From Candidatus Aalborgicola danicus (GTDB lineage Bacteria; Pseudomonadota; Gammaproteobacteria; Burkholderiales; Burkholderiaceae_C): 64,000 bases of DNA. Position numbers and translations under genes: made by a program. This document shows, in pieces, positions 36,264-44,948 of the stretch. Where the stretch lies: NCBI GenBank assembly GCA_016703945.1, contig JADJBC010000041.1, positions 1 to 64,000 on the forward strand, in the 5' to 3' direction. The notes below the pieces were generated by a model. The model was not told the DNA's origin and made no database searches. It saw nothing but the letters and a program-made list of their open reading frames with translations. The first letter of the stretch is position 1; the number at the start of each line of letters is the position of its first letter.

Positions 36264-36623
36264 TCAGTTTTTGATTGCAAAGTCTTCTTTGGACTTGCCT
36301 TGCTCGATCAGACTGGCCAGCCAACGCGGCGTCAAGCCACGGCCACTCCAGGTCTCGCCATTAGGACCACGGTATTTCGCGGCGACTGTCTTTGTTGCAT
36401 CCTTTTTCTTGGTGACCGCTACTTTCGAAACACCTTTAGCAGCGGGACGGCCACGGCCCTTGCTACGCACCGAAGTGACCTGCAAATCTTTTGTCGTAAT
36501 GCCAAAGGCTTCCATTTTCGACAGAATATCTTGCACCGTGGCATCGAATTCGCGGGACCGAATTTCTGCCGCTTGTTTCTGAAGCTTTTGAATTTGGGAT
36601 TGAATGTCTATCAAATTACTCAT
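36264..36623 (-). CDS. H-NS family nucleoid protein
   Basis: 119 residues. A coiled-coil oligomerisation region (1-65) and a basic linker (SKGRGRPAAKG and lysine-rich repeats) are followed by the C-terminal AT-hook-like DNA-binding domain KYRGPNGETWSGRGLTPRWL. It silences AT-rich foreign DNA by binding the minor groove. It lies inside the polysaccharide locus between the WbpM-like gene and the priming transferase gene, next to the AT-rich genes it could silence. A chromosomal core H-NS paralogue elsewhere in the genome is likely but cannot be seen here. Confidence 0.93.
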   Translation of the reverse strand: MSNLIDIQSQIQKLQKQAAEIRSREFDATVQDILSKMEAFGITTKDLQVTSVRSKGRGRPAAKGVSKVAVTKKKDATKTVAAKYRGPNGETWSGRGLTPRWLASLIEQGKSKEDFAIKN

Positions 36624-36673
36624 AATTCGCCTTCTGCTTTAGGGACCAATTGGATTTAATGAAAAGCATGTGT

Positions 36674-37240
36674 TCAGTGACTGACATTATCACTTCGAAT
36701 GACTTTCAAAAGTGTTTTAAACAGAATTTCGATATCAAAACCGAACGAACGGCGCCGCAAATATTCCAAGTCTAGCGCGACCTTCTCCGGGATCGGTATT
36801 TCATCTCTGCCGTTGATTTGGGCCCAACCGGTCAAGCCGGGGGGTAATATATCAACTCCGCAGCTGCTACGCAATTGAATCAAATCCGTTTGATTAAATA
36901 AGGCAGGTCGCGGCCCGACAAAACTCATATCATTTATTAGGATACTCCATAGCTGCGGCAATTCGTCCAGACTGGTTTTCCGAAGTAGGCTTCCCACCGG
37001 CGTCAAATAGTTCGTTGCGTCTTCCAACAAATGGGTAGCGACGGCGGGTGTCCCTACGCTCATCGTGCGAAATTTTGGCATCTGGAAAAGTTGGTTGTTG
37101 CGCCCAACTCTGGATGACCAGTACAAAACTGGTCCTCGTGAAGTGCATTTCACTAGCAAGGCAAGGATACATATGAGGGGAAGGAACAACAATAGGCTCA
37201 CACAGGCGAGCGAAACATCCAATGTCCTCTTAAGCATCAA
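36674..37240 (-). CDS. undecaprenyl-phosphate sugar-1-phosphate transferase (PglC type)
   Basis: 188 residues, the short monotopic form of the WbaP/PglC family. One N-terminal re-entrant hydrophobic helix (to ~30) is followed by the catalytic core: KFRTMSVG, SLLRKTSLDELPQLW (the Asp-Glu pair), FVGPRPAL and PGLTGWAQINGRDEI. It should load a sugar-1-phosphate onto undecaprenyl phosphate and so start the repeat unit. Given the WbpM-like dehydratase and the adjacent reductase, UDP-QuiNAc is a plausible donor. Its start overlaps the preceding gene by four bases. Confidence 0.92.
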   Translation of the reverse strand: MMLKRTLDVSLACVSLLLFLPLICILALLVKCTSRGPVLYWSSRVGRNNQLFQMPKFRTMSVGTPAVATHLLEDATNYLTPVGSLLRKTSLDELPQLWSILINDMSFVGPRPALFNQTDLIQLRSSCGVDILPPGLTGWAQINGRDEIPIPEKVALDLEYLRRRSFGFDIEILFKTLLKVIRSDNVSH

Positions 37241-38193
37241 TAGTCACCGTTCAACGCACGAAAAAGGGCGTCATCTACCCGAACAGGAGGTTTCCAACCC
37301 AATATTCGCGCGGACTTGGCAATATCGACTTGTAATGTTCCACACAACTTTTGGAATACATTCAATTTGCGCAACAGGACTGCAGCCGCCTTTAGTATTG
37401 GGAGGGGTATGGTCAAGATCCGTACGGGTCTGTTCAACGAACGCCCAATTCGTCGGACAAGTTCTAGCGTTGAAAGGTCTTCACCGTCGCTAACCGAAAA
37501 AGTCTCGTTGGCGGCACTCGGATGCGCCAAGCAAAGCAGTATGAAGTCCACCAAATTGTCTATCGACACCAGGCTGCGACGATTGTTTACAGCACCCAAT
37601 GGCAAAGGGACACCACGTGCCACCGCACGGATCAGCATTTTGAAATTGGCGCCAGCACCACGGCCATAGATTAAGGGTGCCCGAATGATGACAACTTCCA
37701 TTTTGGAGTTCTCAGTAATTTGGCGCAAACCTTGTTCCGCTTTCATTTTCGAAAAGGCATACGCTTCTCGTGGGCAACAGGGATCACTTTCCGCGAAAGG
37801 GTGTTCGGGCAAAGATTCTTCGCCAAATACCTTTATTGAACTTATAAATACAAAGCGCTTTGTTCCGATCAGCGCCGCCTGCCGTGCCAAATTGAGAGTC
37901 CCTCTGACATTGACCTCGTCAAGCTCGTCAGACGGGTATTTTTCTGCGGCGGTTGTGGCGCGCGTCATTGCAGCTGTGTGAACCACCAAATTTACACCGA
38001 CAAGAGCATTTGTCCAATCTGTATCAGCCGAAAGTGCGGCTACAACCGTATGTCGGTCTACAGCTATTCCATTCTCAATCCGTCGCACGCTTCGTCGCAC
38101 GACATACTGCGATAAGTTTGACAGATGAGCAACTACAGCCTGCCCGACGAAGCCGTTGGCACCAGTGACAAGTACCGTTTGAGTTTTTGTCAT
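37237..38193 (-). CDS. NAD-dependent epimerase/4-ketoreductase (WbpV-like SDR)
   Basis: 318 residues. An extended SDR with Rossmann motif VTGANGFVGQAVV and the catalytic YxxxK in REAYAFSKMKAE (Tyr ~145). In P. aeruginosa O6, WbpV reduces the 4-keto product of WbpM to UDP-D-QuiNAc. The same gene order here (glycosyltransferase, reductase, priming transferase, dehydratase) supports that role. It overlaps both neighbours by four bases. Confidence 0.85.
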   Translation of the reverse strand: MTKTQTVLVTGANGFVGQAVVAHLSNLSQYVVRRSVRRIENGIAVDRHTVVAALSADTDWTNALVGVNLVVHTAAMTRATTAAEKYPSDELDEVNVRGTLNLARQAALIGTKRFVFISSIKVFGEESLPEHPFAESDPCCPREAYAFSKMKAEQGLRQITENSKMEVVIIRAPLIYGRGAGANFKMLIRAVARGVPLPLGAVNNRRSLVSIDNLVDFILLCLAHPSAANETFSVSDGEDLSTLELVRRIGRSLNRPVRILTIPLPILKAAAVLLRKLNVFQKLCGTLQVDIAKSARILGWKPPVRVDDALFRALNGDY

Positions 38194-39356
38194 TGCCGCG
38201 TGTTCAATGCTTCGGCGTTCGGTAGATGCGAAAGGACGTCATAGATTTCAAGGTGTTGCGCGACCACGCGTTGAATATCAAATTGCTTCTCTGCCCATAT
38301 TCTTCCAGCAGAACCCATAGTTTGCCGTACCTTTGCGTTAGTTGCCAAGTTTTGAATTGCATTTGCCAAACTCATTGGGTCCTTTGTGGGAACGAGCAAT
38401 CCCGTGACATTCGGTTGAATGGCATCCCTGCAACCGGGTATATCTGTGGTCACCACTGGTCGCCCGCAAGCAGCCGCCTCAATCAGTACTTTTGGTAAGC
38501 CTTCATACCAAGACGGCAAGACAACAATGTGGCTGCCTCTGAACAATTCGGGTATGTCCGACCGATACCCGAGCAACTCTACATAACGGTCTGTGCGCCA
38601 TTGCTCTAAATCAGCCACAGTACATGAGGTCAGGTTATCGGGATCCGGCACACCGGCTAAGCGGAATTTGGCCTCGACTCCCCTGTCTTTCATGATTTTG
38701 GCCGCTGCGACGAACTCGAACACCCCCTTATCCTTCAACAATCGCGAAGCCATGGTAACGACAACGATTCCCGTTGGCTCAGGCAAATAAGTATATTTTG
38801 ATAAATCTACGCCCGAGCCGGGAATCAACACAGTTTCATCAGCCTTTAAATTCGCAAACTCTGAGATTAACTCTAGATCTCTAGTGTTCTGGAAAATCAC
38901 TCGCTTGTTCAGAGACCCAAGGGCGAGGCGATACATCAACCGCACCAGACCGAAAAGCAGATTCGACAATGTTCCATTCCTCTGTAAGGCGTAGCCAATG
39001 CCAGATATCGCCGCAACAACACCGCGCACACCCGTGGTACGTGCTGCCAGGCCGCCGTATATGACCGGTTTAATGGTAACCAAGTGAACGATGCTCGGAC
39101 GCAACTGCCGAAACAAGCGAATGAGCATACAGAACAGCCACAGATCAGCAAACGGGTTTCTCGCGCTGCGTTGCAGGGGAATTAAGTGGTGGATCAATCC
39201 CGCCGCTCTGATCTGTTCAACACCGGGGCCGGACTGGGTAGCGACGTGGACCTCATACCCCGCATTCAATGCTGCCACCGCCAAAGGTAGGCGATGGGTC
39301 AAGAAAAATGCTGGCTGGTTGACGACGAAGAGGAGCTTTTTTTTGATGGTCGTCAT
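38190..39356 (-). CDS. family 4 glycosyltransferase
   Basis: 388 residues from the ATG at 39356. GT-B fold. The N-terminal domain begins KLLFVVNQPAFFLTHRLPL. The C-terminal GT1/GT4 domain has a phosphate-binding SRLLKDKGV and the E-x7-E acceptor motif in SWYEGLPKVLIEAAACG. It resembles WbpT and PglA, which add the second sugar to an undecaprenyl-linked intermediate. Its position before the reductase and priming transferase genes fits that role; donor sugar unknown. Confidence 0.9.
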   Translation of the reverse strand: MTTIKKKLLFVVNQPAFFLTHRLPLAVAALNAGYEVHVATQSGPGVEQIRAAGLIHHLIPLQRSARNPFADLWLFCMLIRLFRQLRPSIVHLVTIKPVIYGGLAARTTGVRGVVAAISGIGYALQRNGTLSNLLFGLVRLMYRLALGSLNKRVIFQNTRDLELISEFANLKADETVLIPGSGVDLSKYTYLPEPTGIVVVTMASRLLKDKGVFEFVAAAKIMKDRGVEAKFRLAGVPDPDNLTSCTVADLEQWRTDRYVELLGYRSDIPELFRGSHIVVLPSWYEGLPKVLIEAAACGRPVVTTDIPGCRDAIQPNVTGLLVPTKDPMSLANAIQNLATNAKVRQTMGSAGRIWAEKQFDIQRVVAQHLEIYDVLSHLPNAEALNTRQ

Positions 39357-39400
39357 TGCACCCCAAGCCTTGTTTGAACCACGGACGAGAAACTGTAGTT

Positions 39401-41353
39401 TCAAGTGTTGTGCTCCTGCCATTGTTGAAACATGAGCACATCCCACAAATAAAAAGACCAGTTGCGGGTACCTGACTGGTGTTCAATCCATTTTCGATGA
39501 ATTGGTGCCGGGTCGAAAAAATTCTCCCGCGTCAATCGCCCTGGCTCGATGAGCGCAGCCGCCCAAGGTTTAAGTGGCCCGCGCAGCCAGTCGCCTATCG
39601 GTACTCCAAAGCCCATTTTGGGACGATCCGTCATTGCCTGCGGAACATGGCGATGAAGCACTTGGCGTAACAGCCATTTACCTTGGCTGCGGCGGATTTT
39701 CATGTGCAGAGGCAACGTCCACGCGAACTCAACCAACCTGTGGTCAAGCAGCGGCACACGGGTTTCAAGACCGACGGACATCGCAGCTCTGTCCACCTTT
39801 GTGAGAATGTCATCGGGCAGGTAAGTCACCGTATCCAAATACATCATGCGGTGCTCGAAATCAGGTAAATCTACGCGGTGAGCGGAATTGGTGAGCAATG
39901 TTGGCGGCTCGTGACCGCCGGGCACTAATTGATCGGGGTTTTTCCAGTGCGACACGAGACCCAGGTAAATCTCCTCTGGCGACCGCACCGCAAGAATCTC
40001 AGCCGCTTTGTGCAGTTTGTCACCTGGGTTTGCATAGCGCAGACTCGCTGGAACCCACCGCTCCAGCTTGTGGAAAGCCGTATTCCATGCGGAAGGGGGC
40101 AACGTGGTCAGCACCCCGGCTAACGCCGCGCGCAGCGAACGTGGCACCCAGCCAAGTTTTTGCCATACATTGCGCGCCCAGAAGTAGCGGCTATATCCGC
40201 CAAACAATTCATCGCCTCCGTCACCCGACAAGCTAACTGTTACCTGTTGGCGCGCCAGACGCGAAACCAGGTAAGTGGGGATTTGCGACGAATCGGCAAA
40301 CGGTTCATCGTACATGGACGACAGTTTCGGAATCACATCCATTGCATCTTGCGGCGTGACATAAAGCTCGGTGTGTTCGCATCCCAGATGTCGCGCTACC
40401 ACATGCGCATGTTCGGCCTCGTTGTATTCGGATTCATTAAAGCCAATAGTGAAAGTTTTCACAGGTCGGGTGCTTTGCGCTTGCATCAGCGCTACAACAG
40501 TGGTGGAATCGATACCGCCGGAGAGGAACGCGCCTACCGGTACGTCAGCCACCATTTGTCCGCCCACCGCCTGAACGAGCAGTCGTTCAAGAGCGGACAC
40601 CGCTTCCGCATCGCTGCCCTGGAACAGGTTGTGCTGCCCCGCTTCGGCTGCCGACCGGGCAGACCAATAAGCCACCGGACGCGCATCCTTCCGCCCAGCA
40701 TGAACCTGTAAAAAAGTGCCTGGTGGCAGTTTGTGTATTCCGAGGTAAATCGAATGGGGCGAGGGAACGGCGTTGTGGCGTAAAAACAGCGTCAGCGCGT
40801 CGCGGTCGATTTCTGCGCGAAACGCCGGGTACGCCTTAAGCGACTTCAGTTCCGAGCCGAATAACAATGTCTCTCCCTGCCAGCCGTAATACAACGGCTT
40901 TTCGCCCAGACGGTCACGGGCAAGTGACAACGAACGCACCTTACGATCCCACAGCGCAAAGGCAAACATACCGACGAACTGCTGAAGCGCCGCCTCCAGG
41001 CCCCAAAAAGCAATTGCCGCTAGCATCACCTCAGTATCGGAATGTCCGCGCCAAACGGAAGCAACGCTAGCCGAGTTCAGTTTGTTGCGTATCTCCGCAA
41101 AGTTGTACACCTCGCCGTTGAATGCAATCACGTAGCGCCCGCAATGGGACAGCATGGGTTGGTGACCTTGCGGCGAGAGATCGAGAATGGAAAGGCGACG
41201 GTGGGCGAGCGCAAACCCCGCGTCGGCATCAGTCCACACGCCCTGATCATCCGGGCCGCGATGGATGATTTGACGTGCCATTGCGCCCACAATCGCTTCT
41301 GCCTCTTGAGTCGAATGCCCGCTGGTTGTCCAGTAACCAGTCAGACCGCACAT
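39401..41353 (-). CDS. glutamine-dependent asparagine synthetase-like amidotransferase (AsnB)
   Basis: 650 residues from the ATG at 41353, giving the nucleophile Cys2 after methionine removal. A class II glutaminase domain (1-~215; HRGPDDQG and NGEVYN) is followed by the synthetase domain with PP-loop FLSGGIDSTTVV at ~270. In polysaccharide loci, AsnB homologues such as WbpS amidate uronic acids. The nearby TviB/WbpO-like dehydrogenase would supply a uronic acid. The reading frame stays open for ~100 codons upstream of Cys2 (see 41354-41680), which is unusual. Confidence 0.93.
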   Translation of the reverse strand: MCGLTGYWTTSGHSTQEAEAIVGAMARQIIHRGPDDQGVWTDADAGFALAHRRLSILDLSPQGHQPMLSHCGRYVIAFNGEVYNFAEIRNKLNSASVASVWRGHSDTEVMLAAIAFWGLEAALQQFVGMFAFALWDRKVRSLSLARDRLGEKPLYYGWQGETLLFGSELKSLKAYPAFRAEIDRDALTLFLRHNAVPSPHSIYLGIHKLPPGTFLQVHAGRKDARPVAYWSARSAAEAGQHNLFQGSDAEAVSALERLLVQAVGGQMVADVPVGAFLSGGIDSTTVVALMQAQSTRPVKTFTIGFNESEYNEAEHAHVVARHLGCEHTELYVTPQDAMDVIPKLSSMYDEPFADSSQIPTYLVSRLARQQVTVSLSGDGGDELFGGYSRYFWARNVWQKLGWVPRSLRAALAGVLTTLPPSAWNTAFHKLERWVPASLRYANPGDKLHKAAEILAVRSPEEIYLGLVSHWKNPDQLVPGGHEPPTLLTNSAHRVDLPDFEHRMMYLDTVTYLPDDILTKVDRAAMSVGLETRVPLLDHRLVEFAWTLPLHMKIRRSQGKWLLRQVLHRHVPQAMTDRPKMGFGVPIGDWLRGPLKPWAAALIEPGRLTRENFFDPAPIHRKWIEHQSGTRNWSFYLWDVLMFQQWQEHNT

Positions 41354-41680
41354 GTTTGAGACTCTTTTGACATGCGCGCGGCTTTGTCGGACATCTGCAA
41401 ACAAGCAATTTTTAAAATCTTCATATTTCCTAACGACTCCACCAATCTCAAAGTATTCCGCCTCACGGAAACGCGCGCGATCGTCCAATACAACATGAGC
41501 CAAGCCGCCCACATTCTTCACAGAGCATGGTGCGCTACATCCCTTCGCCCCACCCAATAGGTCAGGAAATGCCACCCCTAAAGAGGAAGAAAAAGCCTGT
41601 AGTTCCTGTGCCGACATGAGCGCAGGAAAATCATCGCTCAAACCAACAAGTGGGTATTGGTGATTACACCTGCCTCAGTA
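41354..41680 (-). other. open frame fused in phase to the asnB N-terminus
   Basis: Directly upstream of asnB the same frame is open for ~108 codons back to a TGA. It reads protein-like sequence such as QYPLVGLSDDFPALMSAQEL and AEYFEIGGVVRKYEDFKN. No start with a clear ribosome site was found (a TTG at 41641 and an ATG at 41617 are possible). Because AsnB needs a free N-terminal cysteine, this part is unlikely to be translated as a fusion. It is probably the tail of a truncated upstream gene; family not recognised. Confidence 0.35.
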
Positions 41681-41945
41681 GTTCCTTTTATCAACGCCGC
41701 GTCATTCATATCGATACCCTGGCTAGCCAGAACAAATTGGACATGCGGCATTTAGTGTTGTAACACAGCCGTCGCTGCAAAAAACGGCATCATATCTAGT
41801 AGGATCGAGCCTCCCGATGAGCCTCACCAAAGGCTATTGATCAAATATGCCAACTCAGTTCATATCTTATGCTGGGCCACCTGTCCGAAACGAGGTAAAT
41901 CTAGACATTATTTGATGCCACAATTGATGCTCAAAAGAAATTTCC
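41681..41945. other. intergenic scar region
   Basis: No complete gene was seen. The sequence is AT-richer than its neighbours and separates the minus-strand asnB block from a plus-strand run beginning with gene remnants. No terminal inverted repeats or transposase fragments were noticed. Confidence 0.4.
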
Positions 41946-42143
41946 ATGCATACCGCCATCAATTTTGACGACGAACTGTTGACTCAAGCTCAGCTCTTGA
42001 GCCATTTGACCGAGCGGATCCAGCTCTTGCGTAAAGCGCTGCTGGCACTGGTGCAGCGCGAGAGTACTTGCCGTCTCGCCCGACTTGAGGGCACAGAACC
42101 CCACTTGCAATCGCTTTCTCTTTGCCGAGACGCGAGCGAATGA
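41946..42143 (+). CDS. vapB: VapB-family antitoxin
   Basis: 65 residues, full length for the family. It starts with the ribbon-helix-helix-like segment HTAINFDDELLTQAQLL, continues with a helix (LLRKALLALVQRE) and ends with the VapB tail RLEGTEPHLQSL. VapB proteins bind their own promoter and neutralise the VapC PIN-domain RNase. The stop codon overlaps the start of a vapC frame by ATGA, the standard coupling. The toxin frame is truncated, so this may be an orphan antitoxin. The ribosome site (AAAAGAAA) is weak. Confidence 0.75.
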   Translation: MHTAINFDDELLTQAQLLSHLTERIQLLRKALLALVQRESTCRLARLEGTEPHLQSLSLCRDASE

Positions 42144-42229
42144 TGGCGGTCGAAACTTCGGTCTGGATCGATCTTCTCGGGCGGGGCGACGCTGGCTTAA
42201 CAGATGCGCTCAAGTGGCATCAAGCCTGA
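42140..42229 (+). pseudogene. truncated VapC toxin remnant
   Basis: A 29-codon frame starting MMAVETSVWIDLLGRGD, the start of a PIN-domain toxin with its first catalytic aspartate replaced by Glu (family DTSVWID, here ETSVWID). It then runs to a TGA after GLTDALKWHQA. About 100 C-terminal residues, including all other catalytic acids, are missing. The toxin is therefore dead. It lies 25 bases before the sugar dehydrogenase gene. Confidence 0.7.
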
Positions 42230-42253
42230 CCTGTCTTAAATTGAAGCGTGCGC

Positions 42254-43531
42254 ATGAAGTCCCTAAATAAAATCAGATTGGCCATCATCGGCCTGGGCTA
42301 CGTCGGTTTGCCGCTGGCTGTTGAATTCGGCAAAAAACGCCCGGTCGTCGGCTTTGACATCCAGCAGCAGCGTATCGATCAGCTCAGGAGCGGCCATGAC
42401 GTGACGCGTGAGACTGAGCCTCAGGAGCTGCAAGCGGCGAGCCAGTTGCGCTTCAGTACCGACCCGGATGATTTGCGCGACTGCAATTGTTTTATTGTCA
42501 CGGTTCCGACTCCGATCGATCAACATAAGCGTCCAGACCTGATGCCGCTGTTCAAGGCCAGCGAGACCGTTGGTAAAGTGCTAAGGCGGGGAGATATCGT
42601 CATTTATGAGTCAACGGTCTACCCCGGTTGCACCGAAGAAGATTGCGTTCCCGTGCTGGAAAAATTCTCTGGCTTGCAGTTCAACCATGACTTCTTTGCC
42701 GGCTATTCCCCTGAGCGCATCAACCCGGGCGATAAAGAGCACCGCGTCACCACAATCAAGAAGGTCACTTCCGGCTCCACGCCCGACATCGCTGACCTAG
42801 TGGACGCACTTTACAGGCAAATCATCACGGCCGGCACCCACCAAGCCAGCAGCATTAAGGTGGCCGAGGCCGCTAAAGTGATTGAGAACACCCAGCGCGA
42901 TCTCAACATTGCGCTTATCAATGAGCTGGCCTTGATCTTCAACAAAATGGGCATTGATACCGAAGAAGTTTTGCAGGCCGCCGGCAGCAAGTGGAACTTT
43001 CTCCCGTTTCGCCCTGGCCTCGTGGGCGGACACTGCATTGGCGTCGACCCTTACTACCTTACCCACAAAGCCCAGAGCCTCGGTTATCACCCCGAAATCA
43101 TCTTGGCCGGCCGACGCCTGAACGACAGCATGGGTGCCTATGTAGTGGCCCAACTGGTCAAGGCCATGACCAAGCGCCGACTGCAGGTCGATGGTGCGCG
43201 CATCCTCGTCATGGGGCTGGCCTTCAAGGAAAACTGCCCGGACCTGCGCAACACCCGCGTGATCGATATCGTGACCGAACTGCAGGATTACAACTGCCAG
43301 GTCGATGTGTTTGACCCCTGTGTCCTGGCCGAGCAAGCGCACCACGAATATGGCATCAATCTGGTCGAGCAACCGGCGCCCCGCACCTATGAAGCGATTG
43401 TGTTGGCGGTGGCGCACCATCAGTTTCGCACCATGGGTGCCGCAGGCATCCGGGCCTTGGGTAAGCCCGGTCATGTGCTTTATGACCTGAAGTACCTGTT
43501 ACCGGCGCACGCTTCGGATTTGCGGCTGTGA
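42254..43531 (+). CDS. UDP-N-acetylhexosamine 6-dehydrogenase (TviB/WbpO-like)
   Basis: 425 residues from the ATG at 42254; an in-frame GTG lies two codons upstream. A UDP-glucose/GDP-mannose dehydrogenase family protein with NAD motif IGLGYVGLPLAVEF, the PTPIDQHKRPDL segment that marks the UDP-HexNAc branch, and the catalytic cysteine in GGHCIGVDPYYL (~261). It oxidises UDP-GlcNAc or UDP-GalNAc at C6 to the uronic acid. Together with AsnB it predicts a HexNAcA amide in the glycan. GC content is higher than in the glycosyltransferase genes downstream. Confidence 0.93.
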   Translation: MKSLNKIRLAIIGLGYVGLPLAVEFGKKRPVVGFDIQQQRIDQLRSGHDVTRETEPQELQAASQLRFSTDPDDLRDCNCFIVTVPTPIDQHKRPDLMPLFKASETVGKVLRRGDIVIYESTVYPGCTEEDCVPVLEKFSGLQFNHDFFAGYSPERINPGDKEHRVTTIKKVTSGSTPDIADLVDALYRQIITAGTHQASSIKVAEAAKVIENTQRDLNIALINELALIFNKMGIDTEEVLQAAGSKWNFLPFRPGLVGGHCIGVDPYYLTHKAQSLGYHPEIILAGRRLNDSMGAYVVAQLVKAMTKRRLQVDGARILVMGLAFKENCPDLRNTRVIDIVTELQDYNCQVDVFDPCVLAEQAHHEYGINLVEQPAPRTYEAIVLAVAHHQFRTMGAAGIRALGKPGHVLYDLKYLLPAHASDLRL

Positions 43532-43533
43532 GC

Positions 43534-43885
43534 ATGATGCACATCGAACTCCTGAAGCCTATCGCCGCTGACGAATCGCAAACGCTGGAGTTCAAAACCT
43601 CGTTTGAAAAAGGCGGCATCGAGTCTCTGGTCGCTTTTGCGCAAAAGCAGACAGAGTCGCCCGATGAGGGAGTAAGTGCCGGAGCAAATGCAGCAGCATT
43701 CCACTTGCATCAAATGATCCAGCCACTGCCTTGGCTAAAGACAGCTTAACTGGTGGGCCAAACAGGTAAAACACTAAGAACCGTAGAACCCTGGCTGAAA
43801 TAACTGAAGGCCGGCCAACTCATCGAGTTACGCCGTGCACCAATAACCGGGGTCTACCGTCTACAAGACTCACGAACAGGACAAA
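43534..43885 (+). pseudogene. AlbA_2 (divergent AAA-4) regulator remnant
   Basis: The first ~35 codons resemble the start of an AlbA_2/Schlafen-type DNA-binding domain (ESQTLEFKTSF, GIESLVAFAQKQ). The same frame then meets a TAA at 43747 and a second at 43801. Between and after them it still reads a winged-helix-like tail (GKTLRTVEPWLK, stop, LKAGQLIELRRAPITGVY). The central ~300 residues of such proteins are absent. It looks like an internal deletion followed by point decay. The remnant fills the gap between two polysaccharide genes. Confidence 0.65.
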
Positions 43886-44938
43886 ATGCACCCAGACAAC
43901 CAAATCCAAACCGTCCCGCCGTCAGAGCCAAAGACATGGCTCGTCACTGGCGTTGCTGGCTTCATTGGCATGCACACCAGTTTGCGTCTGCTGGCGCGGG
44001 GCGAACGTGTCATCGGGCTGGACAACCTGAACGATTACTACGACGTTTCGCTGAAGCGGGCTCGACTGGCGCGCCTGCAAGCGACTTTCAACTTTGGTTT
44101 TCATCAAATGGACGTGGCCGACCGCGACGGGATAGCCGCGCTGTTCAAAACCGTGAAGCCGCACCGCGTTATTCACCTGGCCGCACAGGCTGGCGTGCGG
44201 TACTCCATGAGCAATCCGCACGCCTATATAGACGCCAATGTGCAAGGCTTCACGAATATTCTGGAGGGCTGCCGTAACAACACCGTGCAACACCTGGTGT
44301 ACGCAAGCAGTTCCAGCGTATACGGAGGCAACACTGCATTGCCATTCAGTGAACACCACAATATTGACCATCCCATCAGCCTTTACGCCGCCACCAAAAA
44401 GGCCAATGAGCTGATGGCCCATACGTACAGCCACCTGTTTGGCCTGCCCACCACGGGGCTGCGCTTCTTTACCGTCTATGGTCCCTGGGGGCGGCCCGAC
44501 ATGGCGCTGTTCTTGTTCATCAAAGCTATCCTGGCTGGTCAGCCGATTAACATCTTCAATCATGGCAACATGGTGCGTGACTTCACCTATGTCGACGATA
44601 TCGTTGAGGGCGTTATGCGCGTAGCCGATAAGCCTGCCACACCCAACCCCGCCTTCGATTCCGCCAGCCCCGACCCCGCCACCAGTAACGCGCCGTACCG
44701 TGTTTTTAACATCGGCAACAACCAGCCCACGCCGCTGATGGATTACATCCGCGCGTTGGAACTCGCGTTGGGCCTCACGGCCCTGAAAAACTACCTACCG
44801 ATGCAGCCCGGTGACGTGCCCGCCACCGCGGCCAACACGGACGAACTGAGCGCCTGGGTGGACTTTAAGCCCAATACGACCGTTGAACTGGGCGTGGCGC
44901 AATTTGTGGACTGGTACCGCCGCTACTACAAGGTTTGA
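43886..44938 (+). CDS. UDP-sugar 4-epimerase (CapI/UDP-glucuronate 4-epimerase-like)
   Basis: 350 residues. An extended SDR with VTGVAGFIGMHTS, DNLNDYYDVSLKRARL, HLAAQAGVRYSM, the YxxxK catalytic pair in SLYAATKKANE and FFTVYGPWGRPDMALF. The DNLNDYYD and GRPDMA motifs are those of UDP-glucuronate 4-epimerases. A role on UDP-HexNAcA or UDP-GlcA is likely. The short low-complexity insert PATPNPAFDSASPDPATSNA (~252-271) is alanine/proline-rich and looks like a loop expansion. Confidence 0.9.
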   Translation: MHPDNQIQTVPPSEPKTWLVTGVAGFIGMHTSLRLLARGERVIGLDNLNDYYDVSLKRARLARLQATFNFGFHQMDVADRDGIAALFKTVKPHRVIHLAAQAGVRYSMSNPHAYIDANVQGFTNILEGCRNNTVQHLVYASSSSVYGGNTALPFSEHHNIDHPISLYAATKKANELMAHTYSHLFGLPTTGLRFFTVYGPWGRPDMALFLFIKAILAGQPINIFNHGNMVRDFTYVDDIVEGVMRVADKPATPNPAFDSASPDPATSNAPYRVFNIGNNQPTPLMDYIRALELALGLTALKNYLPMQPGDVPATAANTDELSAWVDFKPNTTVELGVAQFVDWYRRYYKV

Positions 44939-44948
44939 GGCAAATACT

